DNA of 64,000 bases from Pseudomonadota bacterium (GCA_023428245.1 JAEYYX010000084.1:62001-126000), one strand, 5' to 3'; counted from the stretch's first letter, positions 43,056 to 51,959 are shown. A program made the numbers and translations. Notes: a model not told the origin generated them from the sequence alone.

Positions 43056-43417
43056 GGCTGCTCTGACTCCAAGAAGCGCCCCACCGCTTTCTGGCGCGTG
43101 TCATAGACCGCCATAACGCGGTCGAGACGTGTGATGGCTAGCACTCGTTTCACACCCTCTCCTACACAGGCGAGCACCAGGTCGCCGGCTTCTGCTCGAC
43201 ACTTTTTGAGTACGGTGACGATGGCACCGAGAGCCGTGGAGTCGAGCGACTGGGTGTCGCTGAGATCAAGGACGATATTGGTCTGAGAGTCAGCTACCGC
43301 TTTCTCCAAGACCTCCAGCATTTCGCGGGCTACCGATACGTCTACGCGCACGGGAAGGCTCACCACGAGAGTGCTGCCCTGCCGAACGCTTGAAAAAGCC
43401 CCACGCCGCCGATCCAT
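43052..43417 (-). CDS. STAS-domain anti-sigma-factor antagonist
   Basis: 121 aa, one STAS domain (about 10-115). The phospho-acceptor loop reads DLSDTQSLDSTALGAIV, where the conserved D-S-(S/T)-x-L-G places the phosphorylated residue at Ser60 or Thr61. Such proteins bind an anti-sigma factor or other kinase-like partner only when unphosphorylated. It is first in the operon, followed with 4-bp overlaps by the phosphatase and kinase genes. Similar to RsbV, SpoIIAA and HsbA. No sigma or anti-sigma gene is adjacent, so the target is unproven. Confidence 0.9.
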   Translation of the reverse strand: MDRRRGAFSSVRQGSTLVVSLPVRVDVSVAREMLEVLEKAVADSQTNIVLDLSDTQSLDSTALGAIVTVLKKCRAEAGDLVLACVGEGVKRVLAITRLDRVMAVYDTRQKAVGRFLESEQP

Positions 43418-43467
43418 ACAGTCCCAAGATGAGGACGGCTCGGAGCGGCCGAGGCTTAAGAGGGACC

Positions 43468-45237
43468 TTAGCGGGCCTTCGAGAACCAGATTCCAGCGTT
43501 ATCGCCCTCTGAAACCGCGTAGAGGATGCCGGGTGCGGGCCAGGGCAGGCCGCGATACTCCGTGACCCGGTCTTGGATCTTCAGATCAAGGCCCGAGTCG
43601 ATGAGATAGGCGTGGAGCTCGTTGCCGGTGGGGGCGGAGCTGGGGCTCAGGTAGACGACGGCGCGTGGTTGCTCGAGGAAGCGGAGGGTATCGACAAAGC
43701 TTTTTTCCGCGACTGCCTTGGGGCCCTTCCCGCTCCGGAGCAAGAACGCCTTGCCTACGCCGGGGTCGCGGCCGATCTCTCCGACGAAGGCGATGTCACC
43801 TGACTCAGTGTCTGTTGCTATCGCCTGACGAGGTACGTTTGAAACGAGAAGGTCAATGCTTGTCTCATCGGGCTCTTCCTGGCTGAGTCGCGCGAGGGTT
43901 CCGAGCCCCGCTTCTCGATCAAAGTCCGCAAGGACGCCCCGTTGTTTTGCGGTACTTAGGCCAGGTAGAAGCGCGACGTCCTTGGCTACGAGCGCGATCT
44001 CAATGATCTCTCCATCCTCATCCTCGTGGAGCGCATAAAGGTCTCCAGCACCTTGCGAGAAGCGCTTGAACAAGTCGCTACCGACAAACGTAAACCCTTC
44101 GCCGAGTTCGACTCCCTCTGGGATTACGAATCCATCTTCGTTCTGTTCCGGAAGCTTCGGAATGTCGAGCGAGACCAAGGTTCCTTCGCCCGTGTCTGGG
44201 TCCTCGGACGTCAACACGAGGATCCGCGACGAAGCGCCCTCGAAGCCGAAGCGCACGACCGGACCCAAGTGCATGAGCGTTTGGCTGGGTCCCTGGATGG
44301 TGATCCGTTCGTCGTCCGCCGGGAACCCGAGCGCTTGCGCCGGGACCTCAAGCTTGAGGCGTCGCTCGTCGCACGGAGAGAAATAGGCGAGGACCTGAGG
44401 TGTGAGCATAAAAGGAGAGCAAACGTCGCCTTCGATCAGTCGCACTCCTTTCCGCTTCGACCAGCCAAAGAGTCCCGCATCGTCCAAGAAGAAGACAGCG
44501 TCTTCTTCTTTGCCTCCAGGACCGAACACAAAAGTCGAGACGTTATCTCCGAGCTTTTCCAGGAGTTCGAGATCTTCGTTGCGTCCGACGAGCTGACCGT
44601 CTTCGACGGTCCAGAGCTCGGAAGCGTTCACCACGACCTGCGAGACGCTCGGGCTCACTAAGATCTTCTCCCTTTCTACGGGATCGATGAGGTAAAGCTC
44701 CCCTTCGGAGGTGGTCGCGAGAACGCCTCGCGGACTCTTGCTCGGGAAGGCGATTCTCGGCATGTACGCGTCCTCGAGAGGCGACATGACCTCTTCGCAG
44801 TGGAAGTCGATGAACTTGATGGTTCCGAGTCCGCCGACCTCTCCCGTGGTCTGGACTGCGACGACCGCGTCGAGCTCGATATCGACCTTGCTTGAGATGC
44901 GCTCGAAAGAGATCGCCGGAGAAAACTCGCAAAGCTCCCCCTCTAAGAAGGGGATGATGGCGAGGCTTGGCGAGTTCTTCGTGTCATGCCGATAGGCGAG
45001 CACCCTCCCGCCCTCGGAGAGGCTCCCATCGATCGTCAGCCTGGAATAACTTCCGGACGCGATTTGGCGGCCAGGACGGTCAAGGAGTGCTGCGTTGGGA
45101 TCCAGCACGCTGTCGGCGAGGTCCCGAAAGCCGGCGTCGAGGCAGCCCGCTTGGACCAGCGCCAGTGCTGTTGCCGCTGCCCAGACGAAAAGTCCCAATC
45201 TCTTGTTGTGGCGAGTTCGGGTCGAGCCTTGATGCAT
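43468..45237 (-). CDS. Lipoprotein, possible beta-propeller
   Basis: 589 aa. Signal peptide with lipobox VQAGC (Cys about residue 32). The mature protein is all-beta-looking, with repeats of about 45 residues each containing hydrophobic strands and short acidic loops (for example ASELWTVEDGQLVGRNEDLE and RGVLATTSEGELYLIDPVER), suggesting a beta-propeller or similar; this is inference. No catalytic motif is recognised. It lies between the STAS operon and the histidine-kinase gene, all on the minus strand with short gaps (50 and 36 bp), so co-expression with either is possible. Confidence 0.7.
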   Translation of the reverse strand: MHQGSTRTRHNKRLGLFVWAAATALALVQAGCLDAGFRDLADSVLDPNAALLDRPGRQIASGSYSRLTIDGSLSEGGRVLAYRHDTKNSPSLAIIPFLEGELCEFSPAISFERISSKVDIELDAVVAVQTTGEVGGLGTIKFIDFHCEEVMSPLEDAYMPRIAFPSKSPRGVLATTSEGELYLIDPVEREKILVSPSVSQVVVNASELWTVEDGQLVGRNEDLELLEKLGDNVSTFVFGPGGKEEDAVFFLDDAGLFGWSKRKGVRLIEGDVCSPFMLTPQVLAYFSPCDERRLKLEVPAQALGFPADDERITIQGPSQTLMHLGPVVRFGFEGASSRILVLTSEDPDTGEGTLVSLDIPKLPEQNEDGFVIPEGVELGEGFTFVGSDLFKRFSQGAGDLYALHEDEDGEIIEIALVAKDVALLPGLSTAKQRGVLADFDREAGLGTLARLSQEEPDETSIDLLVSNVPRQAIATDTESGDIAFVGEIGRDPGVGKAFLLRSGKGPKAVAEKSFVDTLRFLEQPRAVVYLSPSSAPTGNELHAYLIDSGLDLKIQDRVTEYRGLPWPAPGILYAVSEGDNAGIWFSKAR

Positions 45238-45273
45238 CGATCGAGCCTAGCATCAAAGGCCCGCGGCCGGGGT

Positions 45274-46683
45274 CTAATCTCGCCGCGCTCTTTCGCCCGC
45301 GGTGAGTTCGCGCGTCAAGGTGAGCGAGGCGGGACCCGGGTCAGCGGCGGGCGCTTCGCTCCGATCGTGAACTTGTGGTTTGCCTAAAAATCCTGCGCGC
45401 GCTGGCGGCAGCTGGATGGCTACCGTGAGTCCGCCCCCTTCGCGGTTTGACAAGGTGAGCTGGCCCCCGTGGGCTTCGACGATTTCCCGACTGAGCGCGA
45501 GGCCAATGCCCGTGCCGCCGGGTTTGGTGGAGAAGAAGGGAAGGGTCGCCTGCCGCAGGGTGGCTTCGCTCATGCCGGTGCCTCGGTCGCGCACTTCGAC
45601 CCGCGTTCCGGCCGCGGACTCGGTGATGGATAGGACGATCTCGCCGACGGGTCCGCCCGCCTCCTTCGCGTTCGTGAGAGCGTTGATGAGAACTCGCTCG
45701 AACTGGACCGGATCGAAAAGGCCCGGCGTTTTAGGGAGTGAACCCTCCACGCAAAACGCAGCGTGGGAGCGCAACCCTTCGACAAACTCGTCCCAGCGAA
45801 CGAAGCGCAAGGTGGGCAGAGGCAGGCGCGCGATCGACCTATAGCTATCCAAGAAGGAAAGGAGGTGACCGGTGCGCTCGCCAATCGTGTCGAAGATCTC
45901 AGTGAGCCTCGGATCTCCATCACTCTGCGCATTGATCTTTTGTGCGGTATTCATCAGCGAGACAATCGGCGCGATGGAGTTGTTGAGCTCGTGACTCAGG
46001 ACTCGGATGAGCTTCTTCCAGTGCTCGAGTTCTTGTCGTCGCACCTCCCGCGTCACGGGTCGCATCGTGTACAAGAAATGGGGACGCTGCTCGATGGTGA
46101 TGGGGCGGCTGCTCACAAGGAGCGTTTCTTCGTCGCGCCCTGATTCGGGGTTCGGTTTCAGGGTCACGATCGCGTCGAGGCCCGAGACGAGCGCCTCGCG
46201 GAGATCGCTGTGGAAGCGGTCGAAAATCTCTCGTGCCTGCTGACCGATGAGGCGTCCCTCGATCCCCATCAGATCCCGCGTCGCCATGTTGGCGTAGACG
46301 ACGGTCCCTTCGTCATCGACCAGTAGCACAGCACCAGGATCGTGTTCGAGCGCCGCGGACAGCGGCTGGATCGAGCGAGCGAGCCTACCGAGCCTCTGCG
46401 TTGCGAGTGCTGAGGCTTCTCTTGCTTTGATCGTAAATCCGAAGAGGAGGGCGAGGCTGGCTAGGAGGATGACAAGTAAGATTGCGAGCGCAACAAACGC
46501 GCGCCGGACGAAGCTGAGTGACGCGGCGACTTCCGGTCCGGACTCTGTGTTGAGTTCAGCGAGCTCCCTCTGAATCAGACCGTAGGTGGTGACAAAAGCG
46601 ATCACGATCCCGAGCAACGCACAGACCCCAAGTATGACCTCAGGCCGCAGAAGAAAGGGCGGGGATTTGCGTCGTTCGGTCAC
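45274..46683 (-). CDS. PAS-domain sensor histidine kinase (NtrY/NtrB-like)
   Basis: 469 aa. Two membrane segments (about 16-36 and 62-84) flank a small periplasmic loop. A PAS domain (about 108-210) with VLLVDDEGTVVYAN comes next, then HisKA with the phospho-acceptor His231 in VLSHELNNSIAPI, and a HATPase with the N box (ALTNAKEAGG), G1 DRGTGMS and G2 TGIGLALS. The short ELNNSI-type H box is usual for kinases that pair with NtrC-like regulators, and the partner gene (46680-48137) is directly upstream with a 4-bp overlap. Signal unknown. Confidence 0.92.
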   Translation of the reverse strand: MTERRKSPPFLLRPEVILGVCALLGIVIAFVTTYGLIQRELAELNTESGPEVAASLSFVRRAFVALAILLVILLASLALLFGFTIKAREASALATQRLGRLARSIQPLSAALEHDPGAVLLVDDEGTVVYANMATRDLMGIEGRLIGQQAREIFDRFHSDLREALVSGLDAIVTLKPNPESGRDEETLLVSSRPITIEQRPHFLYTMRPVTREVRRQELEHWKKLIRVLSHELNNSIAPIVSLMNTAQKINAQSDGDPRLTEIFDTIGERTGHLLSFLDSYRSIARLPLPTLRFVRWDEFVEGLRSHAAFCVEGSLPKTPGLFDPVQFERVLINALTNAKEAGGPVGEIVLSITESAAGTRVEVRDRGTGMSEATLRQATLPFFSTKPGGTGIGLALSREIVEAHGGQLTLSNREGGGLTVAIQLPPARAGFLGKPQVHDRSEAPAADPGPASLTLTRELTAGERARRD

Positions 46684-48137
46684 GAGCGGGCCGTCATTCT
46701 ACGCTCGACGGAGATACCGAGACGAGCCATGCGGCGGTAGAGCGCCTGGCGACTCATCCCGAGCTCCGCTGCTGCACGGCTGATGACCCCGTGAGCCCGT
46801 GCCAGAGCATCTTCGATCTCGGAGAGCTCCGGCGCGCCCCCCTCCGAGTCGAGGCCAGGCTCTGCCAGACCGCTGGGACGTTTGGCACTTGCGCCAAAGG
46901 TCGCCGAACTATCGAGGTCGAGGTCGGAGGGTTCGATGGAGGGGCCCTGGGCGACAAGGTTGGCTCTTTGGATCTTGTTCTGCAGTTCGCGAACGTTGCC
47001 GGGCCAGTCGTAGAGCGACAGTGCGGTCTTCGCCTGGGGGGAGAGGGGACGAAACACCCCGTCCGGTGCGGGGAAGCGGGGCAAACACCACTCGGCGAGG
47101 GGCAGGATATCCTCGGCGCGACTGCGCAAGGGCGGGACATGGATCTCGATCACGGCCAGACGAAAGTAGAGATCCTCTCGGAACGTTCCTGCTCGGATTG
47201 CGGCCTTCAGGTCTGCGTTGGTCGCGCTCAGGATCCGCACATCGACTTTTTGTGTGCGGTTTGAGCCGAGCCGCTCGAACTCTCCCGTTTGCAGGACCCG
47301 GAGCAGTTTCATCTGCCCTTTCATGGAGAGGTTTCCGAGCTCGTCGAGGAAAAGGGTTCCCCCGTGTGCTGCCTCGAAGCGACCTTCGCGTCGTGACTTG
47401 GAACCTGTGTAGGCCCCCGGCTCTGCGCCGAAGAGCTCCGCTTCGAGGAGATCGTCGGGAAGCCCACCCGCGTTGACCGTCACGAAGGGGCCATCCTTGC
47501 GGCGGGAGTTGGCTTGGATGATTTCTGCGATCTTCTCTTTACCCGCGCCGTTGGGGCCGGTGATGAGGATGGCAGCGTCGGACTGGGCCACGCTGGTCGC
47601 GAGGGAGAGCACCTGGTGCATGGCGGGACTGCGATAAACGATCCCGCGCAGGTCAAAATTCTCTGCGAGTTTGCGACGTGCCCGATCGCCCTGAGCCACA
47701 AGTCGACGATTTTCGAGTCGCAGCTCGCGAACCTGAATGAGCTTTCTGATACTGCTGATCAACTTGTCGTCGTTCCACGGTTTCCCGAAGTAGTCCTCAG
47801 CGCCCTCTTTTACGAGCTGCACCGCAGTCTCGAGGTTGGTCCACGCAGTCATCAATAGGACGGGCAGATCGGGATCGCGCGCCTGGATTTCACGGAACAG
47901 ACGGACCCCCTCAGCGCCCCCCGTAGTGTCCTCGCTGTAGTTCATGTCTTGGATCACGACGCCGATGTCTTGAGTCGCGATGGCTTCGAGGGCCTCCTCG
48001 GGGCTTGCGACGGAGATGCTGCCGATCCCGTTCACGTCGAGGAGCAGCGTCAGCGCGCGGCGAATTCCTGCGTTGTCGTCGACGATGAGCACTTTGGCTC
48101 CCGTCGTGTCGTCAGCTGTGCGCCATGCGTCGTTCAC
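46680..48137 (-). CDS. NtrC-type sigma-54 response regulator
   Basis: 485 aa. Receiver with Asp20/21, phospho-acceptor Asp64 (IQDMNYSED, in a loop longer than usual), and Lys119. AAA+ sigma-54 activator domain (about 165-390): Walker A GPNGAGKE (194-201, usually GESGTGKE), the sigma-54 contact loop GAYTGS (241-246, usually GAFTGA), Walker B GGTLFLDELGN, and the sensor-II region WPGNVRELQN. C-terminal Fis-type helix-turn-helix RAAAELGMSRQALYRRM. It activates sigma-54 promoters when phosphorylated by the kinase encoded next. The GAYTGS variant keeps the aromatic and Thr. Confidence 0.93.
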   Translation of the reverse strand: MNDAWRTADDTTGAKVLIVDDNAGIRRALTLLLDVNGIGSISVASPEEALEAIATQDIGVVIQDMNYSEDTTGGAEGVRLFREIQARDPDLPVLLMTAWTNLETAVQLVKEGAEDYFGKPWNDDKLISSIRKLIQVRELRLENRRLVAQGDRARRKLAENFDLRGIVYRSPAMHQVLSLATSVAQSDAAILITGPNGAGKEKIAEIIQANSRRKDGPFVTVNAGGLPDDLLEAELFGAEPGAYTGSKSRREGRFEAAHGGTLFLDELGNLSMKGQMKLLRVLQTGEFERLGSNRTQKVDVRILSATNADLKAAIRAGTFREDLYFRLAVIEIHVPPLRSRAEDILPLAEWCLPRFPAPDGVFRPLSPQAKTALSLYDWPGNVRELQNKIQRANLVAQGPSIEPSDLDLDSSATFGASAKRPSGLAEPGLDSEGGAPELSEIEDALARAHGVISRAAAELGMSRQALYRRMARLGISVERRMTARS

Positions 48138-48448
48138 GTCCCTCTTCGCTCCGTGAGGCTAAGCGTAGCCAGGCCTCCCCTGAATGGCCACGCGCAAAAT
48201 GGTGGCCCAGGTAGCAACATCCATCCCCCAGAAAGCGGCCGAGCCGTCGGGCCAGAGGTGAGCGAACGAACGATATGCGCGGTGCGCCAGTCCGCGGCGG
48301 GGGGGCCTGGTCTTTGCTGAGGGCATTTGGATGCCTGCGAGGCAGCGGGCGAGGCTGGGCCGGGCGGGCCGGCCGAGTGATCTTGGTCGATCGGGCCAGT
48401 TCCGCTATGGCTCCCTTTCCCTCAAGAAACGGCCCGCCGAAGAAGAAA
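48138..48448. other. Divergent intergenic region, NtrC-like gene to GH1 gene
   Basis: 311 bp; both divergent promoters should lie here. An inverted repeat GGCCAC (48186-48191)/GTGGCC (48202-48207) with a 10-nt loop is the only symmetric element that stands out. I see no sigma-54 (GG-N10-GC) or strong sigma-70 site, and no small gene. Confidence 0.4.
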
Positions 48449-49828
48449 ATGAAGCCCACCGACGTCGTCCCCGAGTTTCCCTCTGATTTTGTTTGGGGAG
48501 CTGCCGCAGCATCGTATCAGATTGAGGGGGCCGTTGACGAAGACGGGAAGGGGCCGAGCGATTGGGACGTCTTCTGCGACAGACCGGGGGCCGTGTATTC
48601 GGGGCACTCAGGTCGCGTGGCCTGTGACCACTATCACCGTTATCCCGAAGACGTCGCGCTCATGAAGGAGCTCGGCATCGGCGCCTACCGGTTGTCTCTG
48701 TGTTGGCCCCGAATCCTGCCTGATGGTGTGGGAGCGGTGAACGAAAGGGGGCTCGATTTCTACGATCGACTGATCGACGAGCTCCTTGGCGCGAGCATCG
48801 TGCCCTGGGTGACACTGTTTCACTGGGATTATCCGCTCGCGCTCTTCCACAAGGGCGGTTGGCTCAATCGCGACAGCGCTTCGTGGTTCGCCGATTACGC
48901 GGCACTCGTGGCGGATCGCTTCTCCGATCGAGTGAAGCACTTCTTCACGTTGAACGAGCCCCAGGTTTTCATCGGATTTGGTCACCACGAAGGGCGCCAC
49001 GCGCCGGGCCTCGAGTTACCTCTGTCGGAAGTATTGCTTGCTGGGCACCACGCATTGCTCGGGCACGGGCAGGCTGTCATGGCGCTCCGAGCCCACCAGA
49101 AGCAGGAGCTCCAGGTGGGCCTCGCTACCGTCGGTATCCCGAAGAGCCCGGTGTCCGACGATCCTTTTGCGATCGAGATCGCTCGCCGCGCGACCTTTGA
49201 CGTTCGCCCGGATAGCTCTTGGAACAACTCGCTGTGGATGGATCCGATTTATCTGGGGAGTTATCCCGAGGTCGCGCTCCGCAAATACGGGCGAAACATG
49301 CCGAAGTTTGCGGCTTCCGATCTCGACATCATCCATCAGAAGCTCGACTTCTTCGCGGTCAATATCTACCACGACGAGGTCGCGGTCGCGGACGAAGCGT
49401 CCCCCGATGGGTATCGCTTCGCACCGTGGCCCGTGGGCTTCCCGCACACCGCGTTCCAGTGGCCGATGACCCCGTCGGCTCTCTATTGGGGGCCCCGCTT
49501 CTTCCATGAGCGCTACAAGCTGCCCGTCGTAATCACGGAAAATGGCCTCTCGACCCGGGATTGGGTGTCGCTCGATGGGAAGGTGCACGACCCCAGTCGG
49601 ATCGACTTCATCCAGAGGTACCTCCGCGAGTTTCGACGCGCGATGACAGATGGTGTCGAAGCGCTCGGCTACTTCCACTGGTCGATCATGGACAACTTCG
49701 AGTGGTCCGCCGGCTATCGCGAGCGGTTTGGTCTCGTACACGTCGACTACGAAACCCTCAAGCGCACTCCGAAGGACTCCTTCTACTATTATCGAGATGT
49801 GATTCGCAGTCGGGGCAAGAACCTCTAG
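48449..49828 (+). CDS. Family GH1 beta-glycosidase
   Basis: 459 aa from ATG 48449, preceded by a purine-rich AAGAAGAAA and placing the family start (FPSDFVWGAAAASYQIEG) about 10 residues in; ATG 48407 would add 14 residues. TIM barrel with acid/base Glu170 in TLNEP and nucleophile Glu364 in ITENG, plus the N-terminal signature and the substrate Trp region in the C-terminal SIMDNFEWSAGYRERFGLVH. No signal peptide, so cytoplasmic. It hydrolyses beta-glucosides or similar disaccharides. It converges with a HAD phosphatase gene; together they could process an imported disaccharide, but no transporter is adjacent. Confidence 0.95.
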   Translation: MKPTDVVPEFPSDFVWGAAAASYQIEGAVDEDGKGPSDWDVFCDRPGAVYSGHSGRVACDHYHRYPEDVALMKELGIGAYRLSLCWPRILPDGVGAVNERGLDFYDRLIDELLGASIVPWVTLFHWDYPLALFHKGGWLNRDSASWFADYAALVADRFSDRVKHFFTLNEPQVFIGFGHHEGRHAPGLELPLSEVLLAGHHALLGHGQAVMALRAHQKQELQVGLATVGIPKSPVSDDPFAIEIARRATFDVRPDSSWNNSLWMDPIYLGSYPEVALRKYGRNMPKFAASDLDIIHQKLDFFAVNIYHDEVAVADEASPDGYRFAPWPVGFPHTAFQWPMTPSALYWGPRFFHERYKLPVVITENGLSTRDWVSLDGKVHDPSRIDFIQRYLREFRRAMTDGVEALGYFHWSIMDNFEWSAGYRERFGLVHVDYETLKRTPKDSFYYYRDVIRSRGKNL

Positions 49829-49835
49829 AGCGAGC

Positions 49836-50468
49836 TCAAGAGATTGGGCGAGCGCGGGGTGGCGGCGCGTCAGGCAGCACAACCGCGTAGTCCATGCCCG
49901 CGCGTCGCGCTGCTTCGAAGCCCATCTCGCCGTCTTCGATCACGAGGCAATCGGCTGGGGGAACGCCAAGGCGCTCGGCTGCGAGCAAGAACGACTCGGG
50001 GGAGGGTTTGCCGTGGGTCACGTCCTCGGGCGTGACGATCACCTCGAACCAATCGCGGACTTTCACCCGCTCGAGGGCAGCGAGGACCGCCTTCCTCTGA
50101 GAGCCGGATGCGACCGCGAGCTTTTGGCCTCGGGTCCAAAGCTTCCGAGCGAACTCGACGACGGGCACCACGGGCTCCGCCTCACAGACCAAGAGATCGT
50201 AAGACTCCCGCTGCGCTGAAGCGACGCGGACGGGATCGAAAGTCGCCCCGAATTCGATGTTGAGCTCGCTCACCGTGCGCTCAAGGGTCATCCCGGCTCG
50301 TTTGATGAACACCTCCCAGCTGAACTCAAAGGCTGCGCCGGCCTGCGACAGCGCGCCACACCAGGCGCGATGATGGAGCTTCATCGTATCGACCAGCGTG
50401 CCGTCGCAGTCGAAGATGTAACCTTTGTAGTCTTTGGTGGGAGCAGTGAAGCGAAGCGCCAGGGTCAT
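49836..50468 (-). CDS. HAD-family phosphatase (beta-phosphoglucomutase-like)
   Basis: 210 aa. All four HAD motifs: FDCDGTLVDT (nucleophile Asp20, second Asp22), a Ser in LAVASGSQR (motif II), Lys in HGKPSPESF (motif III), and LVIEDGEMGFEAARRAG (motif IV). The helical cap between motifs I and II puts it in the class that holds beta-phosphoglucomutase and sugar-phosphatases (YqaB/YniC type). It likely acts on a sugar phosphate in the cytoplasm; mutase and phosphatase cannot be separated from sequence. It converges on the GH1 gene with 7 bp between stops, so a shared sugar pathway is possible. Confidence 0.88.
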   Translation of the reverse strand: MTLALRFTAPTKDYKGYIFDCDGTLVDTMKLHHRAWCGALSQAGAAFEFSWEVFIKRAGMTLERTVSELNIEFGATFDPVRVASAQRESYDLLVCEAEPVVPVVEFARKLWTRGQKLAVASGSQRKAVLAALERVKVRDWFEVIVTPEDVTHGKPSPESFLLAAERLGVPPADCLVIEDGEMGFEAARRAGMDYAVVLPDAPPPRARPIS

Positions 50469-50906
50469 TGGGTTGTCTCTTGCCCCCGTGCTTTCTCTAG
50501 CGCGAACGGGCCCCGGGTCGAAACTGACCCGGCTTTGTCCCGTTCAAACAGGCGCGGAGTGCGCATTCCGCAAGAGGACGGTCGCCGGAGCAGGGTAAAG
50601 TTTGACCCCGGACTGGGGCGAACGCGACCCACCAGAAACTGCCTCGTTCGTCTCGGATTGGGAGCCGAATGCTGGTCTCGACGCGTCCGAGGATCGCCGC
50701 ATTTGTGAGGAAATGAGTGGGGGCGTGAGGCCTCTGTTTGAGATCCGTCCGCCGGCACGAAAATTCCGCGGTCTGTTGGGAGCACGGAGTCAAGACCGGT
50801 TGCCTGTCAGGACTTTGGCACCGGTCGTGCATTGTCCCCTTGCCGCGAATGAGGAGACGATGCCCAAGGAGGGGCGTCTCATTCGAACGGCATCACGGAG
50901 TGAAAC
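50469..50906 (+). other. 438-bp noncoding region upstream of the FliA-like sigma gene
   Basis: No gene is supported here; short open frames have no recognisable content. It holds a sigma-54-like site (50816-50831), a small hairpin CCCC-GGACT-GGGG near 50610, and an inverted repeat GAGACG...CGTCTC between the sigma-54 site and the sigma gene (about 50857-50881). The length and structure suggest regulated expression of the sigma factor. Confidence 0.45.
50816..50831 (+). promoter_or_regulatory. Sigma-54-like promoter
   Basis: TGGCAC followed by six bases and TGCA puts the invariant GG (-24) and GC (-12) exactly 10 bp apart, as in the consensus TGGCAC-N5-TTGCA; the mismatch is one T at -13. It is 75 bp ahead of the FliA-like sigma start at 50907. 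The window also encodes an NtrC-type activator. Confidence 0.5.
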
Positions 50907-51770
50907 ATGAGCTCACGAAATCACCTTGCCACGACTCCCCCGAAAGCGCCCTGTTTCGACGAAGAAGAGCAGCCGACGGCGGTCCGGGCGCGCGAGCCCC
51001 TGGCCCATGAAGAATCAGGAGTTTGGCGCGTCCCAGCTTCGATTCGACCTCCGGCTCCGAAACCGCCCGTGGACGACGGGCGCCTTTATGCGACCTACGC
51101 TCCTCTTGTGCGCCGCATTGCCCACAAGACGCTCCGCTCGTTGCCGCGCACGATTCTGCTCGAAGACCTCGTATCGGCGGGCTGGGTTGGAATGACCGAG
51201 GCGCTCGGGCGTCGCCCCGAGGAGATGCCCGAAGATCAGTTCGAGGCTTACGCATCGTATCGTATCCGTGGCGCGATTCTGGATCACCTTCGTTCTTTGG
51301 ATCCGTTGCCGCGTCGCTTGCGCGGGCTGTCGCGAGAGATTCATGCGGCGTCTCGCCTCCTTTCTCAGAGGTTCGGGCGTCCCCCGACCGAAGAAGAGCT
51401 GGCCAGTGAGCTCAAGATGAGTCTCGCCAATTTGCAGCGAGCGCTTGCGGAAATCCAAGAGGCGGGTCTCGATCGAGTTGACGCAGCTCGCGCTCTCGAC
51501 GCGCCGTCCGGGGACCCCTCGCCGGAAGCGGCAGTAGAGCACGCCGAAGCTGTGCGTCGAGTGAAGGAGCTCATGGAAGGACTCCCTGAGCGCCTGCGCT
51601 TGGTCCTCGCCCTCCATTACGAGCACGAGTGCAACCTCAGGGAGATCGGCGCCGTCTTAGGTGTCACCGAGTCGCGCGCTTGCCAGCTGCACGCCGAGGC
51701 GGTGCACCGGATCCAGAAGGCACTGATGGTTCCCCCCGCTCAAAGGCGCCTCGGGCGAGGCCGCGCTTAA
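50907..51770 (+). CDS. Sigma-70-family factor, FliA/WhiG type
   Basis: 287 aa. About 55 disordered residues, then region 2 (about 58-137): YAPLVRRIAHKTLRSLPRTI, LLEDLVSAGWVGMTEAL, and YASYRIRGAILDHLRSLDPL with the RRLR end typical of FliA/WhiG sigma factors. Region 3 (about 140-180) and region 4 (about 215-275) include the helix-turn-helix NLREIGAVLGVTESRACQLH. FliA-type sigma factors control motility, sporulation or development genes and are often held by an anti-sigma factor. No flagellar gene is in the window. A sigma-54-like promoter lies upstream. Confidence 0.92.
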   Translation: MSSRNHLATTPPKAPCFDEEEQPTAVRAREPLAHEESGVWRVPASIRPPAPKPPVDDGRLYATYAPLVRRIAHKTLRSLPRTILLEDLVSAGWVGMTEALGRRPEEMPEDQFEAYASYRIRGAILDHLRSLDPLPRRLRGLSREIHAASRLLSQRFGRPPTEEELASELKMSLANLQRALAEIQEAGLDRVDAARALDAPSGDPSPEAAVEHAEAVRRVKELMEGLPERLRLVLALHYEHECNLREIGAVLGVTESRACQLHAEAVHRIQKALMVPPAQRRLGRGRA

Positions 51771-51959
51771 TCAAGCTCGCGACTCCGCTTCGGGCTTCCA
51801 CACTCGGCACTCGACGCGTTCAGACTACTTCCGTCCTTCCGTAGCGGAAGATTGTGTACAGGGTGGACGAGTTTCCTGAAATGTCGGCGCAGTAGCGATC
51901 TTTCGCCGGTGAAACCGCCCAAAGCAGGTCAAAATAGCCACTCACCTGGGGTTTGCCCG

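Noticed and set aside
50465..50785. 106-codon minus-strand frame in the region upstream of the sigma gene
   Set aside because: No motif, no membrane segment, unusual composition; treated as noncoding.
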